NCBI GenBank assembly: GCA_963693315.1
Contig: OY856188.1
Coordinates: 163,638,002 to 163,702,001, forward strand
From: Diogma glabrata
Taxonomy: Eukaryota; Arthropoda; Insecta; Diptera; Cylindrotomidae
Length of the DNA: 64,000 nt
Direction of reading: 5' to 3'
Made by a program: the position numbers and the translations under genes. This document shows positions 1 through 14,308 of the stretch, one piece after another. Every line of letters begins with the position of its first letter. The first letter of the stretch is position 1. The notes below the pieces were generated by a model that saw only the letters and a list, made by a program, of their open reading frames with translations, did not search any database and was not told the origin of the DNA.

Positions 1-119
1 CACCCTTGACATCTTTAAAATATGTTTGAACAACGGCTAATTTTGTGACATATGTCGTTTCCATTATGATCTCTATTCATATTATAATTTTTCTAAATTC
101 GATTCGATTCTAAATTTAG

Positions 120-308
120 ATTTTGATTTTGCTGGACATTTATCCCGATATATCTGGGTTATCGTTGGTTTGTGAATTTATGCCTTTTACGCTTTATTCG
201 AAATTAAAGGATGAGGTAAATCCGATAGAAAAAAAGGAAATAATGCGATATACAAGAATGATGCTGAGAGGAATAGAATATCTTCATAATTTGAAAATAA
301 TGCACAGA
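120..308 (+). CDS. Cdk20: CDK20-like kinase, internal exon (hinge to HRD)
   Basis: This is the first visible exon of a CMGC serine/threonine kinase related to CDK20/CCRK, a kinase linked to cell-cycle and ciliary control in other animals. It runs from an acceptor (AAATTTAG) at 119 to a donor GTGAGT at 309 and gives 63 codons in phase 0. The peptide starts ILILLDIYPD, passes the hinge (LVCEFMPFTLYSKL) and helix E (GIEYLHNLKIMHR), and stops exactly at HR of the HRD catalytic motif. The glycine loop, the VAIK lysine and the C-helix are not here, so one or more exons lie upstream of the window. Assignment to CDK20 rather than another CDK rests on the whole set of exons, especially the later NDIEQL-like and LPDYNKI segments. 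Confidence 0.85.
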
Positions 309-1164
309 GTGAGTATTATATGTTTACTATATATTTTATATATTTATTTAAAAACAGAGTACACACAAAAATGTTTTAAAAACTAAAACTCGTACAAAAA
401 TTCAACAATTTTGGCATCATAAACTATAAAGTTTTTGACAGAAGTCATTCGGTTGCACTTAAATCTAATGATAATTTAACCATCCATTAAACGTTAATTT
501 TTGTCTAAAAGTATCCGGTAGAAATTGAAGCTAGATATTAAATGTGATTAAATGACTTCTTAAAATTTTAGTTTGTATAGTAAACTTAAAGTTTGTATAG
601 TTACTAACGGTTCCAAACGACTGGTATTTCTAACTTTCATTTATATTAACACCATTTCCATTTCGCTTTGGGTTTTACAAATTTAGTTTACATAGTTTAC
701 AATGCTAATCTATTTTAGAAAATAGGAAAATGTGATCCTTATATGTTTCTAAAAAATCTAATTATTACGACTCGTTCTGGAAAATATTGGCATTTTAATT
801 TATTAATTCCAATCGCACAAAATGACATTTAAAATGGACACGCTGTCAATAAATTTATTAATTTTTTATCCTTTTGTTTTAGAAAACAACAAATAACTTT
901 TTTATTTCTCTTTGCTTTTCATTCTCGGAAATTTCTTGAGCAATTGACTTAAACTCATCGGACAATAATACAAACCATCCAGTTTATTTCCATCCAACAC
1001 AACAAACTTCATTTTATCGGATCGACATGCATATACAGTACCCGATTTTACATCAAATCCAACCGAATCCGCCCGACAGCCTGTAGGGCGCTTATTTCAT
1101 AAATTAAAAATTGATCGACAAATTTCAATAGGCTCTGATAACTTAATTTTTTTTAAATTAACAG
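309..1164 (+). other. Intron of the Cdk20-like gene, no gene inside
   Basis: The 856 bp between donor GTGAGT at 309 and acceptor TTAACAG at 1164 is AT-rich. I see no coding stretch, element end or tandem repeat in it, apart from short duplicated phrases such as GTTTGTATAGT near 580-600. Confidence 0.7.
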
Positions 1165-1275
1165 GATATAAAACCATCAAATTTATTAATAAATGAAATA
1201 GGTACTTTAAAAATAGCTGATTTTGGACTGTCGAGATTGTATAGTAATGATAAAGAAAAATCATATTCGCCTCAG
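1165..1275 (+). CDS. Cdk20: CDK20-like kinase, catalytic-loop and DFG exon
   Basis: The exon has 37 codons in phase 0. It begins with D, completing HRD across the splice (HR / DIKPSNLLIN), and continues through LKIADFGLSRLYSNDKE to the start of the activation loop (KSYSPQ). The catalytic Asp, the Lys of DIKPSN, the Asn and the DFG Asp are all present, so the enzyme should be active. Boundaries are TTAACAG | GAT at 1164/1165 and CAG | GTATGT at 1275/1276. The next in-frame exon of the kinase is 15.5 kb away at 16739. Confidence 0.88.
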
Positions 1276-1956
1276 GTATGTTTATATTCAAGAAATTCTT
1301 ATTTTACAAAACGAACGTTTTTTGAGGATGCTAGTTTTTGATTTTTGTTAACATAATTTTTTTTTAATAAAACCTTTTAATTATTTCCTCCATCCCATCA
1401 TAATGTTTTTTATTAGTAAAGAGTGTTGTGCAATACACCGAGAAAAATACTTGTAGTAAAAAATTAACTACGCTGTAGTTGAACTTACAACTGTCCTTTA
1501 AGTTGTGAAATTTAAAGATGTCGGTAGTGAATTTGATTACGCGTACTAATTTTAATGATTAAAGTATTTATTCCTAATATAAAAAATAGTGAAAATAAAT
1601 AGTTATTAACTCTGGTTATTTTAACTAAAACTTGGTAGTAACAATTAATTTTTGAAATGATAAACCAATAATGTTGTTAGAATTTTTATTATAAAATATA
1701 GTTAATACAACTGCATTATAGATTAATAATGTTTTCTGAATGTAACACATTTTTTTAAAACAAGGTTATGTAAAATTTGAGTTTAAACGTGGCAAATAGT
1801 TGATGAAAAATATAATCATGAAGTGTTTTAAATGTGGAATTAATTAAGAAACTTTTAAAATTATTACGAATCATTTTAAATATAATAATTTTGTAATTAT
1901 TAAAATGTAATTCTAATTGTTTTAATTGTAATTATTAAAATGAAATACATATTTAG

Positions 1957-2142
1957 ATTTAAAGAAAATATGTGGATAATATTAAAGGTTACAACCAGGA
2001 AAAAATCAAGTACATGCGACAGGAATTTTGTATGACCGAAATGTCAACGAAGTAGCTTTACGCAGATCCAGCCTTCAATACCAAGATCAATTAAAACGAC
2101 GTGCAAATGGAGGCTTTCGATTGCTTTTTCAAAGTATTTCAG
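1957..2142 (+). pseudogene. Orphan coding segment 1, unrecognised
   Basis: An open segment on the + strand reads ...VHATGILYDRNVNEVALRRS and continues SLQYQDQLKRRANGGFRLLF to a good donor (TTTCAG | GTATAA at 2142/2143). The composition is protein-like, unlike the AT-rich DNA around it. An in-frame TAA lies just upstream, so a splice acceptor (for example the AAAG at 1981-1984) would be needed to start it; the 5' limit is uncertain. I do not recognise the protein. Its phase at the donor (1) does not fit the next segment (phase 0), which suggests a captured, decayed gene fragment. Confidence 0.35.
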
Positions 2143-2192
2143 GTATAATTTTTTAATTTTATTTGGAAGTATTATAACACACGCTTTTTTAG

Positions 2193-2330
2193 GTATTTAA
2201 TTTGAAATATCCTGCTCCTTGTCAACAAGTATGGACTTTTGTACAAACTCATTTGTACAATATTAATACATCACATGATGTTGGTAATAGCAACATCAAA
2301 ACTTTTGTTAGAGATCTTACTAGGTATAAG
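2193..2330 (+). pseudogene. Orphan coding segment 2, unrecognised
   Basis: A 46-codon exon-like unit follows a 50 bp intron-like gap (GTATAA ... CTTTTTTAG). It reads VFNLKYPAPCQQVWTFVQTH then LYNINTSHDVGNSNIKTFVR and ends DLTRYK at an excellent donor, AAG | GTAAAG. It lies within the ACACCGAG element. No family is recognised. The phase fits the segment at 4519 but not the one before it. Confidence 0.4.
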
Positions 2331-3018
2331 GTAAAGTGTAGTTAGATTATGGAATATTTTTATAAGTTTTTTGTAAAAAAATAAATAAATAAATTATTTT
2401 GAAAAAGAGTTATTGTTTTTACTACTTTCAATAACTAAAATTACTACCAGTAGGTAATAAAAATCACTATTTGTTATTTTGATACTTACCACGATATTTT
2501 GTATACTGTAGTGAAAACAACTGACCTCAACAATTGTTTATACTACCAATATTTTTACAACGGAACATAATAAAGTCAATTACGGCATAAACTTATCAAT
2601 ATCTTTCGTATTTAAAATTACTATCTCGAAACCGAATTTTACAAAATTTAGTATTAAAAATAATAAAAAAGTTTATTACTTTTTAGCACAAAGTGTTGTA
2701 CATATTACTTCTCTTATGTATTTAAAACAACTAAATTTAACTACGGACGTAGTTAGTCATTTTTAACTACCAATTTGTTAATATTAATCACCATTTTTAT
2801 TACAACCAACTATTTATTTTTCTCGGTGTAGTAGTAATTACAAAATGTGACACAATCACACACAAAAACATTTAAAGACCTTAAGTCTCCAGGTCCTAGG
2901 TCTTTAAAGACATAGGAAGGTCCTAGACCCAACAACATGTGTTTTAAGCAGAGTTGGTTTGTTTTAAACACTTTTGTTTTAAACACTGTTTAAAACAGTG
3001 TTTAAAACAAATTGTTTT

Positions 3019-3085
3019 TCGGCAAACGGCTGTAAAGTTTAACTTTACTGCCGCTAGGGAGCTAGCTAAAGTCTTACTTTTTAAC
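3019..3085. repeat. Isolated copy of the CGGC-element terminal repeat
   Basis: About 65 bp beginning GGCAAACGGCTGTAAAG and running through TTTACTGCCGCTAGGGAG matches both ends of the element at 14309-16590. Only one end is seen here, so it is a solo terminus or the stub of a deleted copy. Confidence 0.6.
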
Positions 3086-3109
3086 CTGACAGCAAAAGTA
3101 ACGTCTAGC

Positions 3110-4160
3110 GTAGGGTTTCTAAATATCCGACCTATTTTATTATCCGGATATCGAATACTTAAAAAATTATTATCCGGATAATCCGTATATCCGGATAATT
3201 AAAACAAATAATTAGACATGCTTTTTATTTTGCGGTATTTAATTCATTTATGCATATTTTTCGTATATCTATATTAATTCATATTTATACATATAGTCAC
3301 AAAATAACAAAAATAGTAGCAAATCATAAAATAACAATAAAAAATAGAATTAATCATAAATTTAACGAAGTTGATTCATTTTTAAAAACGCATATGTTAG
3401 AAAAATGATTGCATTAAATGTTGTTCGAAATTGAGTCGAGTTCTAATTTTTGTCCTGGTGAGACCAGCAATAGAAAACACGCGCTCTGTTGCAGTCCAGA
3501 TAGGTTAATATATGTTAATAATGCGCGATATAGAATATTTAAATTGTCTCATTTTTTATTATAATTATTTAAATAAACGAAATCTTTTTTCAGCAATGTG
3601 GAACTTTCTTCATTCTGCTTCTCAACATGAGTATAATTGAAGGAATTGCATTCTCAAGTTGTTTCTGCAGTGACAATATCTTAGAGACTTCACTACTTAG
3701 ACTTTCTTCATCCTTACTTTCAATAGTAATTTCTTCAGTGATTTCTTCAGAGTCATCATAATCACAGGTGGATGTATTTTTCTAAAAATTTCTACCGCCA
3801 ATGCAATAGAGGCACCATTTGTAACATAATGAAAATATTTATTGGAATGTGGAATATTGCCTGTTTGTGAAAAGATTAACATAGTCATAAGGAATTTATC
3901 ACGACGTTCATCCATTCGATTTTTTATCTGTTTAATTAACATTTTTGAAAAATTCGTTCCACATTCTTCTAACTTTTTGAAAACAACTTTGTGAACGCCT
4001 GCAACAGTCAAAAGCGTCGCTGAATTTTCGCTTAATTCTTTTACAGCTTTTTCCAGTGGAAATAAGAGATCTAACAACTCTCTCTTTTTTATACCACAAA
4101 GTTCTAAAAAAAAAACTTTTTTGGAACCAAACGACTGGGGTGTCATTTGAAAGAACACTT
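3110..4160 (-). pseudogene. Decayed hAT transposase remnant
   Basis: On the minus strand, 4158-3697 is open and reads LLFPLEKAVKELSENSATLL then FKKLEECGTNFSKMLIKQIK and NRMDERRDKF, typical of the middle of a hAT transposase. Further on (about 3510-3380) comes a broken hAT dimerisation motif, ERVFSIAGLTRTKIRTRLN. In working hAT enzymes this C-terminal block holds the ERxFS signature. Frameshifts separate the parts. The TATCCGGATA-rich stretch at 3120-3200 looks like the subterminal region of its element, laid out as at 24483. The other end has been lost where the repeat at 4107 begins. Confidence 0.6.
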
Positions 4161-4517
4161 AATTTAAAAAACATTGCAACATTTTTAGAATTCTGCGATG
4201 TACAGTTTCCTAGTTATTGATAAAAAAAGTGCTATTTTAAGTGTATGCTTACCACCCTATATTTCGACGCTGATTTATAGAACAAATACTCCCAATTTAG
4301 ACCATTAAAATACTGGTTAAATCTTTCTTTAGCTAACATAAACAGCTATGGATACGATTTAACCTCAAGTAACATTTTTGATCAATGTAGATATGATTGA
4401 CATTTACTATTGACGTTTACGATTAAACAGTTATTCTGTTATGAGTCCATAGTCTGGCGATATAAAGGCTTTACAACATAACTTTATGTCATTTATTTTT
4501 GATATTGTGTTCTTTTA
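4107..4517 (-). repeat. Partial copy of the GGTTCCGT interspersed repeat
   Basis: The sequence matches the reverse complement of part of the fuller copies at 15270-16375 and 11490-12995, including a TGGGGTGTCATTTGAAAGAA phrase and the end TTTTTGATATTGTGTTCTTT. It stops abruptly at 4517, immediately before the exon-like segment at 4519. Confidence 0.65.
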
Positions 4518-4518
4518 G

Positions 4519-4635
4519 GTTGCCAATAATCCAGCTAGTGGTATATTCCTTGATCATGTAATGCACTGTCTTCCTCAATTATTAAAACCCACACAAAGAG
4601 AAATATCAAAGCTCGATTCCTCGAGTAAGCAATAA
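4519..4635 (+). pseudogene. Orphan coding segment 3 with stop codon, unrecognised
   Basis: After a good acceptor (TGTTCTTTTAG at 4518) an open segment reads VANNPASGIFLDHVMHCLPQ and ends REISKLDSSSKQ followed by TAA at 4633. It is phase-compatible with the donor at 2330, giving DLTRYK / VANNPASG. An AATAAA follows at about 4846. It sits inside the hAT bounded by GTTTTAAG duplications, so it is either an exon carried by that element, part of a nested gene disrupted by elements, or a chance reading frame. No family is recognised. Confidence 0.35.
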
Positions 4636-4941
4636 CGTGCCATTACCAAGGAATACTTAATAGATAAAATTTAGGGTTGACTAGGTAGTGATATCTTACT
4701 ACTATTTCCTGTAGTATGTGATATCTCACGTTCACTCGTTTGTCAATACTAGCCAAACTATTATTGGAAATGTGCTGAAGGATGTGTTATTCGATTCCCG
4801 ACAGACGTTCAATGGAGGATCAAGTGCAATTTGTTTAATTGTTAAATAAAAAAGTGGTAAATATATGCTATTCCTGTGGATCAAAAGGAACATCTCAATT
4901 TTGAAAAGGAAATTAAAGATTAGCTTACGTATTTCATATCA

Positions 4942-6820
<1,879 letters not shown>

Positions 6821-6837
6821 ATGAAATATCATCGCCT

Positions 6838-6930
6838 GTCTAGCGTAGTTTTAAAACGTGTCTGTCAAAGGATTCGAATCATGGCACTGATGAGGTTGAT
6901 AGAGGTTCGAATCCTAGCCGAAACATGTAT
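6838..6930 (+). repeat. tRNA-like SINE head candidate
   Basis: A TAGCGTAGTTTTA stretch resembling an internal A box is followed about 60 bp later by AGGTTCGAATCCTAG at about 6905, which contains a perfect B box (GGTTCGAATCC). This is the layout of a tRNA-derived SINE promoter. No cloverleaf or intact acceptor stem is evident, so it is not called a tRNA gene. Confidence 0.4.
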
Positions 6931-7089
6931 AAGAGAAAAATGGAGTTTTTCTCTGAGAAAAAGCCAAAATACACTTTTGAAAAATTCAAATGATTTCCTT
7001 AATTACTTGAGTTTAAGTGCTCACAAAATATTCCCTAATAGTAGAATATGTCATAGGCTAATTGTATTGACCAATAATTAATTTAATCA

Positions 7090-7750
7090 CATCAGTTATC
7101 AAAACTGATTTGCTGAAAGCTAGATTTCCAAATCCCGTAAAATATGCCACTTCTCAAAAATGTACACTAATTGTCTACGAAGTTTTTTCAAAAGTTTCCC
7201 CTTCTATCGTCATTGTTTTTATACTGACGATGCAATTTTTTCTGCTCAAAACTTTTCTGAAACTATTCAATTTGTTATTAATAAATTCGTCTCTCTCTCA
7301 ATGATGAAATCCCATCAAAAATATTTATTTTCAAAGACAGCTAAATTACCTCTTTGAAACTATTATTTGATATTTGGATTCATAACAAAAATCCCTTAAA
7401 TCGTTCCCAATATCTAAAGAACAATAAAATATCAAACCATATAATCGAAACCGAAAAAGCAGAAATTTACAGAGAGAAATCGGCTAAACTATTTGCTATG
7501 TTTATTTATGACAAAAGTTTTTTCAATGCTATTAATCCTTTAAATTCTGGTATACCAACTCTTCTAGTCCTCCTATTACTGACTGTGATTTAACCCTCAC
7601 AGCCTCAACGTGAAAAGCCACACTGTTTAGGGAACGCTTTGCTTTGATCTCGACCGTTTTGGAAACTCCTAATGAAATGGCCAGCCACATCTAATCTTCA
7701 TGGAGTTAAAATGAAGGTGTTGTAAACCTTTTGAAACGAATTAAATTGAA
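7090..7750 (+). pseudogene. Decayed LINE-like coding fragments
   Basis: Several short + strand frames look coding but are broken. One contains FYTDDAIFSAQNFSETIQF, resembling a reverse-transcriptase catalytic region (YxDD). Another contains NPLNRSQYLKNN and EIYREKSAKLF, like the linker upstream of an RT domain. With the RT fragment at 10140-10260 on the other side of the 7812-10072 module, they may be one LINE split by later insertions. Family and order are uncertain. Confidence 0.3.
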
Positions 7751-7809
7751 AGTAATATTTCGAAACTTAATTTGGTTTAACTAAAATTTGTCTGATTTCA
7801 CAATGGTAA

Positions 7810-8280
<471 letters not shown>

Positions 8281-8305
8281 AAATAATATTAAAGCCTAAT
8301 AACCT

Positions 8306-10075
<1,770 letters not shown>

Positions 10076-10134
10076 TAGTTTAAAAGGATATAACAAAGGA
10101 ACTTTATTTTAAACTCAAAATTGTCATACAGTTT

Positions 10135-10260
10135 AAGAGGTATAAATGTCAACAAAGCCTCCGGTCTGGACAACATTCCTTTCATTCATTCCTCTTAAAA
10201 CATTTGTAAAAGAACTTGCAGCCTTCTTACTAAAATCTACTATATACAAATCCCACAATG
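10135..10260 (+). pseudogene. LINE reverse-transcriptase fragment
   Basis: The + strand reads INVNKASGLDNIP and, after a frameshift, LLKTFVKELAAFLLKS. This is the N-terminal RT signature of Jockey/CR1-like LINEs (NKASGPDxIP). Only about 40 codons remain. Confidence 0.6.
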
Positions 10261-10309
10261 AAAAAAAATAAATAAAATTATGACAACCTCATCTCGAACT
10301 CTTGAAGTT

Positions 10310-11115
10310 AGCAGTTTATTATTCAATCAAAGAAAAAACACTTGCCAATATTTCATGTTGATGGGGGCAACTACACGTAAACATTTTCCTGACAACAGGT
10401 TTATTTAAAATCAAAACTATCACTACTATGCTAGTTTTGGTTAGGGCTATTATTTTGAAAACGTACATAGAAAAAAATCGACTATTTTTAAAAAATATGA
10501 AATTTTGATATATGTATTGTTCGTATTGACGAAAGAAAAAATGCAATTTCTGTATTTTTTTTTGAGTACTCTCAATCGGAGTTATGCTCGTGTGAATTTT
10601 TGAGGCTTTTTCACAATGTTTTGGTAATGGTGTCAATGTTTTGCTAATAGATCCCACAAATTTCATGCGATTTACGTATAATTTTGCAAGTAAAAAGAAA
10701 AATAGTTGGATAATCGAAATGTTTAAGTTAGAAATTTATAATGTTTCTCTTTTCCACTAGGCGGCGCGTTAAACCTTGGTTTACTTCAAAGCTCATACCT
10801 CAAAAGTCAAAAATCGCCCTTTTTTTTTGTTTTTCACAAATTTTAAAGAAAACACTTGCAGCTATAAAATTGCAAAAACAAGTGAGAGATTTCATATGGA
10901 TTTTTTTGTACAATTTTTTAATTTTTGTATACTTATGAAAAATTCACTTGTGTTTTTTTATCAAATTAATTATCATTTACAAAATGTGAATCTTATATAT
11001 TGAAAATTTTATATTTTAACATTCGTACTAAATTTGAAACATATTCTGAGTTCAGTACTCATTGAAAAGCTGGTTTTCATTGAGAATAAGAATTGAAGAT
11101 CCCAACGATCGAAGA
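10310..11115 (-). repeat. Interspersed repeat X, copy 1 (minus)
   Basis: This is the reverse complement of 32035-32700 and inverted relative to copy 2 at 11150-11416/13316. Shared landmarks are CATATGG...TCTCTCACTT, the ACCTTGGTTTAC phrase, and a frame starting MKFVGSISKTLTPLPKHCEK. That frame recurs in other copies (MKFVAPINKTLTPLPKLREK at 32476), but copies differ in length and frame, so I do not call a gene. Confidence 0.6.
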
Positions 11116-11149
11116 TTTTGATATACTTTCAACATGTTAACACTTACAT

Positions 11150-11416
11150 AAGTATAACACTGTTATAAATAAATAGTTTTCTCTATAGAAAAATCATAAT
11201 TTAATGAAACAATATTAATATTATAAACAAACAAAAAAATCCATATGGAATCTCTCACTTTTTTTTTGCAATTTCATAGCTGCATGTAGCGGAAAAGAGA
11301 AACATTATACATTTTTAACTTACATATTTCGATAATTCAACTATTTTTCTTTTTACTTGCCAGAATATACGTAAATCGGATGAAATTTGTGAGATCTATT
11401 AGCAAAACATTGACAC
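11150..11416 (+). repeat. Interspersed repeat X, copy 2, split by a hAT insertion
   Basis: The same family as copy 1 in opposite orientation. It is interrupted within ...AACATTGACAC at 11416 by the element at 11417-13315 and resumes at 13316 with CACTACCAAAACATCGTGA. Confidence 0.65.
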
Positions 11417-13315
11417 CAGTGGCGTACGCATGATTGACCTATGGGTGGGGGGGGGGGGGAAGGGGCGGTTAGATAAAAAGTTTAATTTGATTTCCGTTTT
11501 TATACGGAACACTACTGTTGAGACTACGATGTGTATTATCTGTAGTCTGTTGTTTTAAAATCGGTTATCTCATAAGCTATAAATCCTATGGGTTTGAAAT
11601 TTAAGATGCGTATAAAACTAACCTGATGACCCTGAAGATGACAGATACAAAAAAAAATGGTTTCCGTTTGTTTTACGGGGTGTAATGTAAGGCCTTTAAA
11701 AAATGCTTTTTTTTACCGAGTCAAGTGGGGTATCATATGAAAGAACTTGAATTCAGTATCCCTTAAAAATGTATTTTAAGATTTTTTACTGTACAGTTTT
11801 TTGAATAAAATTGAATAATAGCGTTTTCTCATGTTTCCTTTCCCCACTTAGTTCCGAACCTATTTAATAAAAAAACTTCAAAAGTCTTAGGAAATATAGG
11901 AAAAGTGGTATCTTTTGAATGAAAAATATAGCGAAGTGTAAAATACTCATAATCGTATTTATTAAGCGGGTGGAAATGAGAAGGGGAAAAACCCCATTTA
12001 AAACCCAGCCATGTATGTGAGATATCATATAAACGAACACTTAATTCAAGAAACATTGAATTATTCTTAGAATTTTGCAGTGCACAGTTTTTGAATTATT
12101 GTCAAACAAGTGCAACAAAAATTTGGTCCCACCCCTTGGGTTTCGAGCTTAATTGACAGAAAAATTTGAAAAAAATCACAGAAAAAGGAAGTTTGATAAA
12201 CTCTGAACGAAAACTATAGTGTCACTTGATTATTTTTCTGAGGGGGTGAGATTTTGAGGGGTTGAGATTGGAAAAGGGTGAAACAAATCTTTTTTGACCC
12301 TAACAAGTGGAAAAAGCGAATGAAAGAGCACTTAATTTAAGAAACATTGTAATAAAAGTGCCACTGCTAACGTTTCGACGTTGATTGACAGAAAAATTGA
12401 CAGAAAAAACAACAGACAGTGATAGGAAATTTGATAAACCCTGATCTAAAACTATAGCAAAGTGTCACATAATTATTTTTCTGTATTTTGAGGGGGTGAG
12501 ATTGAGGAAGAGTGAAAAAAAAATTTTTATCCGAACAAGTGGGGTGATCTGGTGAGGGTGGGGGGTGAGTGGTTTGAACCGAACAAGTGGAGTAATTTAA
12601 GAAACATTGTACATTTTTTTTAAATTTTGCGGTTTTTGAATTATCGTCAATTATTATTGAATTGTTATTTAGATTACTAATGTATATTTGCCAATTTAAA
12701 CCATTTACAAGTTGGTGTAATTGCATATCTCCTTAGTTACCTTAAACTGCTATTGCTAATACTTAACGAGATGTAATATTTTGTGTATAATTTGGATCAA
12801 TTTTCAATTGACATAGCAATTGAAATTTACGAGGAAAAAATCATTTTTATCACATAAAATATTTTTTATCATAGGCGCTATGGTCTGGTGATATAAAAAG
12901 TCTACAACACAACTTTATTTAAATTATTGTTGTCAGTTTGTCGATTCACGGAACCTTTGGCGAGCGAATTTTCTTCGCTCTTGACCAACTTTTTTTATAT
13001 GTAAAAGGTTAAAAAATAAAATAAAGAATCGGTATTTAACATTTAACACAATCGGTATTTAAATATAATATATAAATATATGGTTATGAATTATAATTCA
13101 AATTAAATTATAGATTAAATAATATGTACATACACAAAATAACTATACTGTTATTATGAAATAAGGGATCTGATACAGACAATTAGGTTTTTACTATATT
13201 CCATGTAAGTGTATATTAGAATAATTTTTTAACCGATTTGATGCAACATGGGGGGGGGGGGTTCGAACCCACAGTAACCCCCCCCCCCCCCCCCCCCCCC
13301 TTGCGTACGCCACGG
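11417..13315. mobile_element. hAT-type element, 1.9 kb, target duplication ATTGACAC
   Basis: The ends are CAGTGGCGTACGCA and its near complement TGCGTACGCCACGG, with the 8 bp duplication ATTGACAC at 11409-11416 and 13316-13323. Terminal G/C homopolymers lie just inside (poly-G near 11447 and 13250, poly-C 13277-13300). Most of the interior is a copy of the GGTTCCGT repeat (11490-12995). There is no transposase, so it is non-autonomous. Confidence 0.8.
11490..12995 (-). repeat. GGTTCCGT interspersed repeat, long copy
   Basis: It matches the reverse complement of 15270-16375 with internal rearrangement. It runs from TTTTTATACGGAACACTA near 11498 to ATTCACGGAACCTTTGGCGA near 12950. Its layout (GGTTCCGT near both ends, repeated GTGGGGTATCATATGAAAG phrases, GTCGG(A/C)CAAGTGCGA outer border) resembles an abundant repeat known from lepidopteran genomes. 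I infer a shared family, not a shared host. No protein is encoded. Confidence 0.6.
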
Positions 13316-14308
13316 ATTGACACCACTACCAAAACATCGTGAAAAGGCTTGGCTCGACAATATTGGCCCGAAATTGGTTTGTTGTTTTACATTAGCAGCT
13401 TCTACCCGGGTATGTGTTGTTGTGACATATATTGTAATTCCTATTACACAACACTTTTTATTTAAAAAACATATTTTTCATGACAGGATGGAGGAAATAA
13501 AGATAAAACAAGATGTGAAAAGCAAATCTTTTTTAACATTTGCAGAAACAAATAATTAATTATAAATAAACAAAATTTGATCTCTCCTCTCCATGCTTTG
13601 AATAAAATAAATATTTTATTTTACTTATAACTTTTAAGACTAATTAGACAGTTAATATATTTTAATCGTGTTTTAACGAATCGTCTGAATTTAAATTTTA
13701 CCGTTTCACAAATTTAAATTTTAGTACCGTAAATAGGTTAGAATAGTAGATTGTATTATAACAAATTGTAACAAATTTACAATATATAATATTTATATAA
13801 TTTATTTAACAAATTTATAAACAAATTTAAGATATTTAAATATAAACTAAAGTGCGCCATCGTCGTTGTAATATTTGTATTCAAATTATAGGTAGATTTC
13901 ATGTTCGGTGTTAAATTGTACTAAACTGCTAAAATAAGATTTGATTTCATAAAATCGATCAAACATGTTAAGTGTCGACGAATTTTGATTTCGTCTTACA
14001 AATATATAGTTTAAATAAATTATAATATAAATTAATTTTAAAAATATAAACATATTAACCCATATCGACTATAAACATACGCTATTCATTGATTTGAATT
14101 TAAACGACAAAAATCTAAAACAAAATAAAGAAATCAAAAAATTGAAACTTCAATTGTGGAATAGCATTTGAAAAAAATTCTAAACTAACATTTTGCAAAT
14201 AGTTTTTGACATTCTAGTACTATAAAAATAATCAATTTGAAATAATAGCTTTAAGTACAAATCTCACATGAAGAGTGCGTGCGTGCCAGGCATAAACATA
14301 TTTGATTG

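Larger units (their letters stand above)
1435..2829. mobile_element. DNA element with ACACCGAG terminal inverted repeats
   Basis: The left end ACACCGAGAAAAATA (1435-1449) is matched exactly by its reverse complement at 2815-2829. Inner sequence near both ends is rich in TTAACTAC and TTACTACC phrases that look like subterminal repeats. I find no target duplication at the flanks and no transposase, so the superfamily is open. Two exon-like coding segments sit inside (1957-2142 and 2193-2330). Elements with related ends (ACACCCAG..., ACACTGAAAA...) occur at 53390, 29334 and 54937. Confidence 0.6.
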
